This document shows, one piece after another, positions 1-12,156 of a DNA stretch of 64,000 bases. Position 1 is the stretch's first letter; every line of letters begins with the position of its first letter. Under the pieces are notes generated by a model. That model worked only from the letters and a program-made list of their open reading frames with translations, searched no databases and was not told the DNA's origin. This DNA comes from Cryptomeria japonica (lineage: Eukaryota > Streptophyta > Pinopsida > Cupressales > Cupressaceae), in assembly GCF_030272615.1 (NCBI RefSeq), contig NC_081414.1, positions 239,879,233-239,943,232 of the forward strand, in the 5' to 3' direction. The position numbers were made by a program, and so were the translations under genes.

Positions 1-115
1 CAAACATTTAGTGTTAGAGATCCATAGGCTAAACACTTCACCAAACATTTATCTCTCATTGCATCACCGACTCATAATCATTTTCACCAAACTTCAACAA
101 CAACTTTCAAACAAA

Positions 116-1892
116 ATGGCTCAAACTAGATCAAGGACTAGACAACTAGAGCTCGAAGAAGAAGAGGAGGAAAATCTCAATGAATTCCAAGAAGCCCTTG
201 GAGTAAATGGAAATGATGAAAATCCTAGTACTCCCAATCCTGAAGCAATAGAAAGGGCACAACACAACCCCCTCTTCAATTGAATTTTCGATGATCTCCT
301 CAAAAACAATGTTGATGCTCATTTTTTGAGACTTGCTCAAGAGGGAGCCAAACTACCCTTTGATTTTGATACCGCACAATTACGGCAAGCATCGGAACAC
401 CATAGTCATAATGAAGGTGGAAGAGGTTGAGATAACTTCATATATAATCTTAATCAAGGATATCCCCCACCTCCTCCTCCTCCTCCTAATGACATTGACA
501 TGTTGAGGCAACAAGTCGAGAATCTAGCCCAACAACTCCACAGTGGTGTGAAAACTACCCAATTTTCACTTAATGATATTTGTTCCTATCCCTTTGATAG
601 GAATCTACATATGCCACATTTTCCACGAGGGTTTGAAACACCTAAGTTCAAAAAGTATCAGGGAAAAGGAGACCCTCAAGATCATGTCAGGGAATTTCAC
701 TTAGCTTGCCTAGAAGTTGCATATGAAGACACATATCTAATGCACCTCTTTCCTCAGAGTTTGGGAGGGACAACCACACAATGGTTTTCCCGACTAACAG
801 GTGGCACTAGGACATTCGAAGAACTAGCCCAAAAGTTCATTGCACATTATTCACACAACATAGAACGCAATGTCACCATGGCAGATCTATGTAACACCAA
901 GCAAAAATTAGGGGAGCTATTTTTCAGCTTTCCTGCAATGGTGGAGACAACTATCTAGTAGGCATTCTCTTCATCTACCCAAATGAGAGCTAGTGGAAAT
1001 ATTTATTTCCAACTTGAATGATGAAATAGAATTCCACCTAGATATGAAGGGCACATAATCCTTTGCTGACATGATCACCCAAGGGTTAAAATGTGAATGG
1101 GCCCTCATTAAAAAGGGGCTTATCAAGATATACAATGAACCAAAAGATGGCCCTCGCCCATGATTTAACAGTGATAAACCCAACTTCTGGAATAAAAACA
1201 AAAAAATAGTCAATGACGGGGTTGTAGATGCAAGGACTATAAAGAGTGCACAACCTATGGTCCGATTTGTGGGGCAAAATCCCCCTCCTAAAAACAACAC
1301 AGTTGCTCCTCCACAAAATCAAGGACGCAATGCACTGCAAGAGGAACTGAGACAATGACAACAAAATTATAAACCAAAACGTACATACACTCCCTTAGGA
1401 GAACCTATCGAAATAGTGTTATGTCAATTGGTCTCTTCAAATCTGGCGACCTTACCAAAGACATCTAATTACGAACCTCAGGTCAAACCTCCATGGTGGA
1501 GAGATAATGAACATTGTGAATTCCATCAAGGGAAAGGGCATAAAACAAGTAATTGTCATAGACTGAAAGATTTTGTTCAAGATCTTATTGACCGAGGAGA
1601 GATTGAAATTGAAGGGCACGACCCAAAAACCTCAAATAATGATCATCTCATGTTTAAGAATCCACTTCCATCACAAGATCAAAGGGGTCCTTCCACTTCA
1701 GGATGAAACACAGATACCAATGATTATACGCGAGCCGCCTATAATTACACTTTGAACCACCTATATGATGCCAATGAACAAATTTCAACCATTACCATCA
1801 AAGATCCAAGCCCTACTTGCAATGTTGTTACACATAGTAGCAAGATCACCATTAAAACAGCTCCACAAGGCACAACCTTCATCCCAAAGTAG
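116..1892 (+). pseudogene. gag of gypsy 1 (broken)
   Basis: Structural polyprotein that would package element RNA in the cytoplasm. The start ATG at 116 (MAQTRSR) matches ATG 19111 of gypsy 2. An acidic N-terminus leads into a retrotransposon gag domain around 500-958, with a G-x-G-DP-x-DH motif followed by WFSRL. A histidine-containing knuckle near 1515-1560 (CEFHQGKGHKTSNC) replaces the usual CCHC finger. Stops at about 281, about 427 and after 955, plus a frameshift near 930, break the frame. The frame ends at TAG 1890-1892, a stop also present in gypsy 2 at the same place, directly before the protease region. Confidence 0.88.
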
Positions 1893-4800
1893 TATAATCT
1901 TGTGGAACAATTAGATAAGACGCCCGCACTTATATCCATCTTAGAGCTTTTGCATCTATCCCCATCTCATAAAACAATCTTGGATCAAGCTCTCCAAGAG
2001 GCGTCAGTCCCTGCCAATCTAAATACAAATCAATTGCAAGCTATGGTTGGTAATCTGAGGTCATCACCATGTCTCACTTTCTCTGAAAGCGACAATACAT
2101 CCTTCCAACAACCTCATAACACCTCACTCCATATTGAAGGATTTATCAACCAACACAGAATCAAGCGAGTCTTGATCGACAATGGAGCATGCCTAAATAT
2201 TTGTACATTACAATTGGTCACAACATTGGGATATGTAGTTGAATCAGTGGACCCCCGCAAAAAGATAACCATAAAAGCGTATGATGATGTAGAGCATTCT
2301 TCAAAAGGAGAAGTTGTGTTACCAATCTGAGTGGGCCCAGTGGTGAAGCACATCATATGTCAAGTTCTGGACCTTCCTCTACTATATAATTTGTTGTTAG
2401 GAAGACCTTGGATACATGCCATGTAAGCCGTTCCATCCACCTATCGCCAGTGTATCAAGTTTCCTCATAACAGTGTAGATATTATAATCCTGGGCAATGC
2501 AAATCTATTTGCATATTGTAACAATATCAACCATCAGCCAGAGATTACCATTCCCAACAACAAAGAAGCTATCCCATCCACATCATATGTTAGTCCTGCC
2601 TCTCTTTCTAGTTCAAACAACACTATAGCAAAGCAAGAGAAGCTAAAAATGAAAATGGCAGAAGAAGGTCCTGGAGAGTATAATCTAAGCCAACTCTTTT
2701 GTGTTGGGAAATTACCTACTTCCCCTAAAACTCATGGTAAGCCTCAAAGGTTATTTCAAACACCACTGGTCAAGCCAACATGCACTTTGGTGCCTTTTAT
2801 CCTTGGAAAGAGTCAGGAAGAGGAGACCAGAGATGAGGACTTAGCAGAATGGATCTATAAAGACCCTATCACCACGGAAATCCCAAAAGCTAAGTTTCCC
2901 ACAAATCAATATGGCAAAGGCCTTACCATTATGCAAAGAATGGACTATGATGGTCATAGTGCTTTGGGACCTCACAAGCAAGGACGACACAAACTGTTGC
3001 AACTTGAATTAAAGCCTAAAGATAACACTGGATTAGGCTTTCAAAAAGAGACTCTTCCTAAGCTCAGATTCAAAGGGAAACCCAACAAACCTCTATATCA
3101 ACCTAATACTCTAAAGAGGCCACCCTTGATTATATCAATAGCACCAAGAACCGCACCAACTACCCCAATGAAGCTGAGAATCCCAACAATACCATCCACA
3201 ACACCAATCATCCCACCAATCAAATCAACAACTCCATGAACAACAACAACCGCATCAACAACACCATTAGCAGTATTAGAACCCTCAACAATATCGACAA
3301 CATTGATAATTCCATCAGAAATAGAAGATTCAATAATGCTGATACTCCCAGTATTGGATTCATTGATCCCAATAATCCTCCCCGCAGCACTAATCATTCC
3401 ATCTCCAAAGGCACCTCGACCAATTACACCTACAGTGTTTAACTCAAAAGATATCTCGGTTTGGTATAGTAATCGGATGTTGGACAACGACTCAGAGACC
3501 GACTCACATGAGTAGGAATTTGATTATGTACATCTCAATACTTCAGATGAGGAAGACGCATCACCACCTCCACCTCACAAAGAAATTCTTGTTTACGGAG
3601 AAGCACAGATTAAAACCTCTTCGGTTCCTGAACTGGAAACACCTTCCACAGACCCTACGTCACATCCTAGGCCTAATTCTTACAGGGAGAGTACCATCAA
3701 CAACCTTCACCACAACATCTTAACCCTCACTGGCACATCTTATGAACTTAACCTAATCGATGAGGTAATGCCCATTATCCATCCTAAACTCATTGAATGG
3801 AACCAATCTAATCCCTCATGCCTTGACCAATTCCAAAACAATGAGGCGGTCATTGATTTTTTGGAATGATGAGATAACATAACAAGCGGGGATCACAAAG
3901 CTAGATTCACCATTGAACTATAGTGCAACATACTTTGGGGCGGATGCCAAACCTTTCAGCTGCAAAAATATTACAATAAAACATGGATCTTCCAGTGAAA
4001 ACCACACCGTGGCACTGTTTGATCCAAAAAAAGTAAAAAGAAAGAGCATATCCAATGGTGAAAACCTCTCTAAGGTGCCTATGGATGAATGGTTTGACAT
4101 CCTCCCCTCCAGTGCAAATCAGGAATGATCAATAATCCTTATTGAGGAAACAAAAGAATTCAACGTGGGGACTCCTGAAACTCGTCGCCACATACATCTG
4201 GCATCTCTTTTAACTCCAAAGGAACAACCTAAGTTTGTAGAATTCTTCCAGAAGCGTCAGATCAACTTTGCATGGTCATATGCAGACATGCCTGGTCTAG
4301 ATCCTGATTTAGTCATGCATCACCTCACCGTGGTAGAAGGAGCTAAACCAATAAAACAGAAGCTTCACAAGATGCACCCCTAGATTTCGGTACTAGTCAA
4401 AGCAGAACTTAAGAAACTTTTGGATGTTGGTTTTATTAGACCAATTGATTATGCAGATTGGATATCCAACATTGTACCTATTGACAAACCAAATGGGGGC
4501 ATCCGTATCTGTACTAACTTCAGAGATCTAAACAAGGCATGTCCTAAAGATGACTTCCCCCTACCAAACATTAACATGATCGTGGACCTAACAACAGGAC
4601 ATGCCATGCTTTCTCTCATGGATGGCTTTTCAGGTTACAACTAGATAAAGATCGCACCAGAGGATCAACATAAGATGACCTTCACATGTCCATGGGGAAC
4701 ATACTGTTGGAATGTAATGCCTTTTGGTCTAAAGAATGCAGGGGCGACTTATCAAAGAGCAATGACCGCCATCTTTCATGATACGATGCATACCATAATG

Positions 4801-6888
4801 GAGTATTATGTCGATGAATTATTGGCAAAATCATTAACAAGAGAAGGTCATCTAGAAATATTACAGAAAATCTTTGACAGACTAGAACAATATCATGTTC
4901 GACTCAACCCAAATAAATGTGTCTTTGGAGTAACCTCAGGGAAGCTTCCAGGATACATTGTATCAAGCAAAGGCATTGAGGTCGACCTAGCAAAGGTCAA
5001 AGCAATCATGGACATGCCACCTCCAAATAACATTAGTCAGTTAAGGACACTGCAATGGCGGCTACAATCCATCCGAAGATTCATTGCACAACTAGCAGAT
5101 AAGTGCCATCCCTTTACACATCTATTACACAAAAACATCCACTTTCAATGGGATGTCAGATGACAGCAAGCATTCCAGATGCTTAAGGACTATCTCATGA
5201 ATACACCGTTGTTGACCCCACCAGATCCAAGTAGACCTCTATTGCTCTATATTTCAGCAACTAATACAACATTGGGAGTACTACTAGCACAACATAATGC
5301 AGAAGGGAAAGAGTGTGTTGTATACTATATATCTTGCACACTAGTCGGAAATGAACTCAACTACACACCTATTGAGCGAGCTTACCTAGCAGTAATCTTG
5401 GCAGCCACTAAACTGAGGCACTGCCTATTGACGCATAAAGTACAACTCATTGCAAAGATCGATCCACTGAAGTACCTACTCAACAAAGAAGCATTGACAG
5501 TTCGCTTGGCCAAATGGGTGATGATTCTAAGTGAATTTGACATTGAGTATGTGGACTGTAAGGCTATCAAGGGGCAAGTTATTGTAGATCAGTTGGCCGA
5601 TGCACTCCTCATAGGTGATCATCCTCTTGTTTCTAATTTTCCAGATGAAGAGATCTTCATGATCACAACAACACAACCATGGAAGCTCTACTTTGATGGT
5701 TCATATAATAGGCATGGCTCGGGGGCAGGCATTCTATTTATCACACCTTAAGGTGATAGCATCCCGAAGTCTTACAGACTAACTTTTCCATGTACAAACA
5801 ACATAGCAGAATATGAGGCCCTAATTACAGGACTCAGACTAGCCGTACAATGGAAACTAAAAGAGCTACAGATATATGGCGACTCCTAACTTGTCATCTG
5901 ACAAGTCATAGATGAATATCAGACTAAGGATGATAAACTCATGTCATACAAGCAAATGGTGGATGTTTAAAAGCATCATTTACAACTATCACCTTTGAGA
6001 AGATACCTTAAGATCAAAATTGAGTTGTTGATGCTATGGCTACAATTGCATCTCTCCTAGATCTTCCACAAAATTCAACACGCTATGAGTTCTTGGTAGA
6101 ACAGCTTTGGATTCTCGCTTATGATATCCACGAATCCGAGATGATATGTCGCCTTGTCGGTTTTGAATCCCCATGGTACGGTGATTTCTACACCTACCTC
6201 CTCAATCACACACTTCCTCCTAACCAATATAAAACCTTCATCCGATAAACCGCTTGATACACCATCATTGCTGAAACCCTATACTGATGCAGTCTTGATG
6301 GTACTCTCCTTCGATGTCTGGAACAAGATGAGACAACAAAGGCCTTGGAAGAGGTACATGAAGGAATTTGTAGGACTCACTCAAGCGGTCCTTCCTTAGC
6401 AAAGAAGAACATGTGTGCTGGATGCTATTTTCCATTCATGGCAAAAGACTCCTACTATTTTGTCAGAAAATGCAAGAAATGCCAAGTTCATGGAGACCTG
6501 ATACACGCACCAACACAAGAATTGCAACCAATCACAACATCATGGCCTTTTTTTCAGTGGGACTTGACCTTGTGGGTAAAATTCATCCATTTTCATCCAA
6601 CAACCACAAATTCATTATTATCGCCACTGAATACTTCACAAAGTGGATCGAAGTTGTTTCACTTACCCAAGTCACCGGCAAGCAGATCGCCTCATTCATC
6701 CTTAATTACATCATCTGCCAGTATGGTGTACCATGTCCATCATCACAGATAGTAGACTTCCTTTCAAAAATCAGGATGTTTGTGAGCTCTGTGAGAAGTT
6801 TCACATCCAACACCGTTTTTCCACAACCTATTACCCACAAGGCAATGGCCAGGTCGAAGCATCAAACAAGAACATATTGAGAATCCTC
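1893..6888 (+). pseudogene. protease-RT-RNase H-integrase of gypsy 1 (broken)
   Basis: Retroviral-type aspartic protease near 2160-2330, with active-site motif VLIDNGA (DNGA for the usual DTG/DSG). A threonine/proline/isoleucine-rich spacer lies at 3100-3440. Reverse transcriptase spans 4165-5163; its catalytic YVDD box reads YVDE at about 4807, a substitution expected to abolish activity. The first RNase H lies at 5179-5640 and the second starts with YFDGSY near 5690. Integrase zinc-finger and core remains lie at 6345-6888. In-frame stops occur at 2328, 4381, 4642, 5161, 5749 and elsewhere. The fragment is cut at 6888 by the next insertion and continues at 32313. Confidence 0.9.
6884..6888. 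repeat. 5-bp target-site duplication TCCTC (left; right copy 32308-32312)
   Basis: TCCTC precedes the left LTR at 6889 and recurs directly after the right LTR at 32308-32312. Removing the insert rejoins the integrase reading to match gypsy 2 around 25883-25900, so gypsy 1 was the target. Confidence 0.85.
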
Positions 6889-7253
6889 TAAAGGAGTTGA
6901 GAAAATACAACACCACGGGAGCCCAAATGATCTTTGCAAGCTGAAAAACCTATTACAAGGAGAAGCAAGGAAGCAAATACAGAAAAAAAAATACACAGAG
7001 AATATGCTCAAAAAGAGAGAGCTCAATATTCACAAAAAAAGGTAATGTGATTCTTACAATGAAAAGAAAGAACTCAACCTTTAATAGGTCAAGAAACCCT
7101 AAAAATGAAAACCTAGGTTTGCACATAATAATTAAATAAAATAATTAATTATATGCACCTAAAGTTAGCTTAAGTGTAAAAGAGATAAAGTGAACTTAAA
7201 TAATTAAACAGATATTGTTTAATTAATCAAGTAAATACCCGAATACTCTAACA
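6889..7253 (-). repeat. 3' LTR of the 6889-32307 element
   Basis: About 365 bp, matching 31930-32307 except for an indel around 7027-7050. Read on the minus strand it begins TGTTAGAGTATTCGGG and ends CTCCTTTA, so the termini are TG...TA rather than TG...CA in both copies. Confidence 0.85.
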
Positions 7254-7262
7254 CCCCTCCTT
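7254..7262 (-). other. Polypurine tract of the 6889-32307 element
   Basis: The minus strand reads AAGGAGGGG directly before the LTR start TGTTAGAG. This is where plus-strand DNA synthesis would be primed and it fixes the element's orientation. Confidence 0.7.
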
Positions 7263-7308
7263 AAGCTAGACTTAGGGAGAAGCTAAAACCTAGAACAACT
7301 ACTGAAAG

Positions 7309-8731
7309 TGTAGTCACATAAATCTGTCCATTTTAATTAAATGAATATTTGCTATTTATTTGATTAAAAATCCACTAAGCCATTAGTTAATTAAATTAAT
7401 ATTTAATTAATTCATCTTCAAACATTCTCCTATTAATTAAATAAATTATTCAATTTATTTTAATTAATTCATTATACCAAATTCACAATCAATTAAATGA
7501 ATAAATCATATTTATTTCATTTAATCCCCTATTCCTCTTTTAAATAAATTAAATAAAACATTTATTTAAACCATGAAACCCCCCCACTTGCATTTTCCTA
7601 CAAATGCAACTTGCACCCATTTATTGAAATAAATGAATTTTTATTTTAATAAAATTCTATTTTCCCTCACCCACCAAACCCACTTGCAATCCTAACCCCC
7701 TTCTAGATTCTTCTAAGCCCTTCCTAATTAACCTAATCAATCCCCTAATTATTGTCACATTCCTAAGTAACTTGGAGTCACTTCTCAAAGACTTCAAAGT
7801 CTTTGAAAAACATTTATTGCTTTGTGTGTTCAACAATTTAACCTCCAAAGTCTTCCAAACCACTTATGGCTCTTACATGACCATTTATGGTTAACCCCTA
7901 ACTCAACCCTCATGTAACCCATGTGTCTCCTCAAGCATTTATTGCTTTGACCATGGTTATCCCTTTTGCCTTTGCACAAGAGTTTATCTATTGGATAAAA
8001 GCTTTATTCATTGAATAAAGAATTTATTCACTCAACCCAACCTTGACCCTAACCCCCAAGTTAACTCTCAGGTCATGTCAAGCATTTAATGCTTATTCCC
8101 TCCCCTCTCAGCCTATCTCACATTGACACTTGTCAACCAGGGATTGGGTTGAAAGCCCTCACATGGATCTCAAATCATTCAATCCTGACCCTTGTTGAGA
8201 TTACTCAATCTCAGCCATCCATTGCTCCGTTTTACCTATAAATAGAGTTCACATTCCTCATTTTCAAATCCTCAAGCATTTAGCATTCATAGTCATAATC
8301 CTGAAAACTTGTATGCATTTAATCTATGGTAAATTTTAGAGAGCATTTAGCATAAATCACTAATCTATTGTTATCTTGGACTAAAATAAATCTTAGTTCG
8401 TTTGTCATAATATGTTTTATTTTTTTGTTTTACACTTGCAGAGCATAAGCTTGAGATCATCTACAATTTTGAATCTCCATAAGCATCCATAGTGCAAAAA
8501 GCTGCTGAGAGCTACACTATTTTGGAACTTGGAGAGCAGGGGAACAAAGGAGAAGGAGCTAAGAACATGTTAAGAGGCATTTGGAGATGCCTTCTTATAT
8601 TTGTGTCATTCGTTAAATATGTTAGCATGATCTTAGTATCTCTTTTGATATGCCTGCTTAAATTAGTTCTTGGTTGAATAACACTAACGATTTCTTGTGT
8701 GTTTTTGTGTGTTATACGACTACAGGTTCCA
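7309..8731 (+). repeat. 5' LTR of gypsy 2
   Basis: Begins TGTAGTCACATAAATCTG and is near-identical to 28827-30256; the match ends after ACAGGTTCCA. A third, truncated copy is the 3' LTR of gypsy 1 (43545-44163). The first 350 bases are very AT-rich, with repeated TTAATTAAAT-type words. Confidence 0.92.
8236..8245 (+). promoter_or_regulatory. TATA box in gypsy 2 5' LTR
   Basis: CTATAAATAG, close to the plant TATA consensus, is conserved at 29761-29770 in the 3' LTR. It probably marks the end of U3; transcription would start roughly 30 bases downstream (inference). Confidence 0.65.
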
Positions 8732-8794
8732 AACAGCTAAAAACAACTTTTTTTTTGACACAACTAACTTGTTTGAATGTTGAACTTGACACAC

Positions 8795-9035
8795 AAGTCG
8801 CGCTTTAGTGCTTTTGATCGCATTGTAGCGCTATTGCAACTTGACATTCTAGCGCTATTGTACCAAGTTTGGCGCTATTGACCTTTATTCAGCGCTTTTG
8901 TTATTGTTTTGGCACCTTTGTGCTTGTTTTAGCGCTGTTGCATTTGCTATCAAAATTTTACTTTTAGCGTTGTTGTGTCTGTATTAGCGCGTTTGTGTTA
9001 AATAGCGCTTCTGTTCAAACACAGAGTGGCACTAT
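8795..9035 (+). repeat. Degenerate ~20-bp array with AGCGCT cores
   Basis: AGCGCT or one-base variants start at 8827, 8851, 8871, 8891, 8931, 8966, 8986 and 9004, with a decayed unit (GGCACC) at 8911. Spacings are close to 20 or 40 bp. Each core is a palindrome, usually followed by ATTG, TTTG or GTTG. Confidence 0.7.
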
Positions 9036-9194
9036 AGTAACAGAACATTGTAAAAAAGACCCTGTAACCAAAAAAATTGAAATTTTTTAGGCTTGTAGAA
9101 GCCCACCATAAATTCGATTTTTCCTAACTGTTCGTTTCTTGTGCAAGTGTTTAAAACTAACCCTTTTTTTTGCTATAAAGTAAAAAAAAATTCC

Positions 9195-9400
9195 ATTTTG
9201 GTGCTCTAAAAGTTGGACAAAACAAGTTTGTTTTCTTGCAAGATTAGGATCATTTGCATTTGGTGCTCTAAAAATTGAACACAACAAATTTACTTCCTTG
9301 CAAGTTAGGTTCATTTTATTTGGTGCTTAAAACAAGACAAGAAAAATTTCTTTCTTGTATCAAACTAAAATTTCACAATCCACACTTCCATTTTGGTGCA
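9195..9400 (+). repeat. ~60-bp imperfect tandem repeats
   Basis: TTTGGTGCTC-like starts occur near 9197, 9259 and 9319, with a weaker one near 9395. Units share CAAG..AGGTTCATT-type words. They lie in the gypsy 2 leader and are non-coding. Confidence 0.6.
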
Positions 9401-10245
9401 AATAAAATTCACAATCAATTTGTTTCAATTTTGCAAGCGGTTTACTTCGTGCATATGTGCTTTAAATTAAGTTGACCAGGATTTTCAAAATTCTAGTTTA
9501 CTCAAACCTTTGCCTTTGAAGTAAAAAAGAACACCATGATGGTTGGAGTAACATCTCCAAGTAGTTAGATCACATTGCGATGAAAATAAGTTAAAAAGAA
9601 CAAGTGCTTTTCATGTTTGGCACGCTTGCGCAAAGAGTTGGTCGAGTGGTCCTACTTCTAACACACACTATCCTCTCCCTTGACTTTTGTGGTCCTAGGT
9701 GCAAGAGAAAAGTGTTAGGAACACTCAAAAAATTTTCTTTTTAAGAGAGGCCTGCCAAGAGACACATCACTCTTGGGAACGACCTCGTGTGGTAAATCCT
9801 TTGAGCCGCTATAGAAATCAGGTGAGAGCGAAAGCTGTAGCCTTGGGTATAGATGTTCCTATAGTGTAACTTGCCGAAAGGACAAATGGGCCCCACCACA
9901 AGTTACAAGGCTCTTAAGTGAGTCACTGTAGAATGAACTTATGTCCAAAGACATCGAAAATGACTAAACATCTTTAAGTAGTAGCCCACCTGTTCTATTG
10001 ATTGAGGATATTTGTGATATAATTCAGTGCAAGAGCATAGATGAGTTTTGCTCCCAAGATACTCACCATACATATTTCCTTGAGTAGAAACATAGCTTTT
10101 TGAAAAGTCACTTGTGACTTGATAAAAGTGGTGACTCCCCCATCATAGGGATCATCTATTTGTTATGCTCGTGCAAGACTTAGTATATCACATCCTTACC
10201 TGCCACGACGGGATTCATAAGGTATGTAGTACCAAAGTCGAAGAA

Positions 10246-10250
10246 ATATC
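10246..10250. repeat. 5-bp target-site duplication ATATC (left; right copy 17933-17937)
   Basis: ATATC immediately precedes the left copia LTR and immediately follows the right one, showing integration into the gypsy 2 leader. Confidence 0.88.
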
Positions 10251-11789
10251 TAATAGTTCTGATACTTAATGTTTAGTACAGATGCCAAGCTAATAAGATG
10301 AGAGGGGGGGGTGAATCATACAAACTTAATCTTCCATAAAAACAACAGATTCAACCTCGGTAACATATACTTCAGTAATATAACCAAAATTTCTAAAAAT
10401 GCAAACTCATAAGCATACAAACATCATAACACTCATAACACCAGATTTAATGGGGAAACCCAAATAGGGAAAAACCACTGTGGGATTTTGGACCCACTAA
10501 GAAATATACTCTTCTAGAGTATGCTCGGTTAAAAGCAAATCCTGTTAAAGATTACAAACACATTGCTAGATGTGACCCGGTTAAGGGATTTCCCTCAGAT
10601 CTGTTAGGATCTTCACCTTGTTAGAAGTGACCTTGTTAAAGGATTTCAAACACTCAATCAGAATGTCACCTTGCTAGAGGGTTTTACAAATAAGACTATT
10701 AAGTCCACTCGGTTAAGAGATTTTCTGTCACTTTACAAAATAACAGTAATAAAAATCTATCTGCAACTTCACATCTAAAATGCTAAAGCAGATTCTTATT
10801 TGCTCAATACAATCTAGTCATAGGACTTATCTTGTCCATCTGTTGGGCTCTATACTCTGTTATTCAAACAGGTCTTCAAGCTTCTGTGCTCGGTAATCAC
10901 TATGTAGCATCCCTGTGCTTACACTTGCCCGCATACATTGTTTATCAACAGTTCCTTATTTATAAACAATTTGCCAACCGCTTAATCTCCTTGATCACAT
11001 ATCCCATGATCAATCATAGCCATCAAATCTTCAAACTTGACCAGGTTCAATGTATCCTTCGATCTAAAAACATTTTACCCCGCCTTGGAACTTGCATACA
11101 TTTCTTGGAACTTGTGCTAGGGTATTGCAGTTCAATCTGAGCTATAGATCTTCCTTTGCCATAGATCCTTAACAAACTTCACGCACGTTGTAACAATCAT
11201 TTAATCATAACCATCTCATAAGCTTCCTTCATGAAATAATGCTTTTATTCATTCAATGCATTCTGTTATTACTCGGTTGCAACTTGGTAAATACTAAACT
11301 TCATTGGGTAGACATACTGCCTTCATTAATCGATAGCGATAACCTTAGGGTTTACCGACTAGGTTCCTTAGGGTTTATCGACTAGGTTCTTTGCTCGGTA
11401 ACATAGTATAGTATTAACCTTACAATCAACAACATATGTAGGATATCAAAACAATCTAAACATCATGATCTCATCATTGTCTAATTCGGTAATAGTTGCC
11501 CATTGAATAACTTATTTCTCCCCTTATTCATCACATTCTTTCTGTGTCTTTTACCGACATCTTTATACTCATCAAATCATACTTCTTAAGATATGGCAAC
11601 ATCATACTGAATTAGAAAATCAATTTCTTGACATCAATGACAAAATAATAATATTAAGACAATAAACATCCTTTAGCAGTTATATCCATAATCATCAACA
11701 ACCTTCTCAATATCCTAATTGAAATGCCAACAATCTCTTATTGTAATTGGAATGCCAACAACCTCCATTTGTCTATTATAATGCCAACA
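10251..11789 (-). repeat. 3' LTR of copia element
   Basis: Pairs with 16406-17932, with scattered substitutions and one indel near 10630. On the minus strand it begins TGTTGGCATTATAATAG and ends ...CTATTA, where the partner has CTATCA. A minus-strand TTTATAAATAAGG near 10958-10970 is a probable TATA box. Confidence 0.93.
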
Positions 11790-12156
11790 ATCTCCCCCTT
11801 TGGCATTGATGGCAAAACCAATTGATATGACCTAATTGATTCGGATTGTTGTGAGATTCTGACATGCTAAAATGCTCTCCCCCTGTCATTAGTCTTCTCC
11901 CCCATATAATAGTCATTTCCCCCTTTGACAACAATGCCAAAAAGTAAAGAATTAAAACATAATTTCTTCCTGTATGAAATGATTTCCCGATGTTATGTGT
12001 CAACTTAGTCTCGATCGGAGCATTTTGAATTCAATTCTTGTTCCCTGTTATTGTTTCCTACACACCTTTAGAAAACATCTTAAAGTGTGTAAATCAGCAT
12101 CAACTCCTAAAAGATATTTTGTAGAGTCGTCGAATTGATGCTTTCACCGAACTCGG
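11790..12156 (-). other. Copia 3' untranslated region with polypurine tract
   Basis: Directly inside the LTR the minus strand reads AAAGGGGGAGAT (11790-11801), a polypurine tract. Similar purine tracts recur near 11880 and 11925. There is no coding sequence between the polyprotein stop and the LTR. The same tract sits at the 3' LTR of the 33186-39755 element. Confidence 0.75.

Larger units (their letters stand above)
1..6888 (+). mobile_element. Ty3/gypsy (Tat-type) element 'gypsy 1', 5' part
   Basis: Seen: gag, protease, reverse transcriptase, two RNase H domains and the start of integrase occur in that order on the + strand, the gypsy order. The second RNase H after the usual one is a hallmark of the plant Tat lineage. 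The window opens inside the untranslated leader, so the 5' LTR is not present. The element stops at 6888 inside integrase and resumes at 32313; it is interrupted again at 33185/39756 and ends in a truncated 3' LTR near 44163. It aligns throughout with gypsy 2 (19000-28826). Many stops and frameshifts show it is dead. Confidence 0.92.
8732..10245 (+). other. Gypsy 2 untranslated leader, first part
   Basis: No coding sequence is recognised. It holds a degenerate 20-bp periodic array with AGCGCT cores (8795-9035), then three to four units of about 60 bp starting TTTGGTGCTC (9195-9400), then unique-looking sequence to the copia insertion. No clear primer-binding site follows the LTR. Confidence 0.7.

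Noticed and set aside
3098-3487. 129-residue antisense frame rich in V, G and I
   Set aside because: It is the complement of the T/P/I-rich linker of gypsy 1; gypsy 2 shows the same artefact at 22083-22388.
8492-8677. 61-residue frame with a hydrophobic segment, present in both gypsy 2 LTRs (also 30017-30202)
   Set aside because: It lacks an ATG start, lies within the LTR, and the differences noted between the two copies change residues, so there is no sign of selection.
10832-11140. 102-residue frame repeated at 16975-17283
   Set aside because: It is inside the copia LTRs, on the strand opposite to the element, starts at TTG, and is repeated only because the LTRs are repeated.
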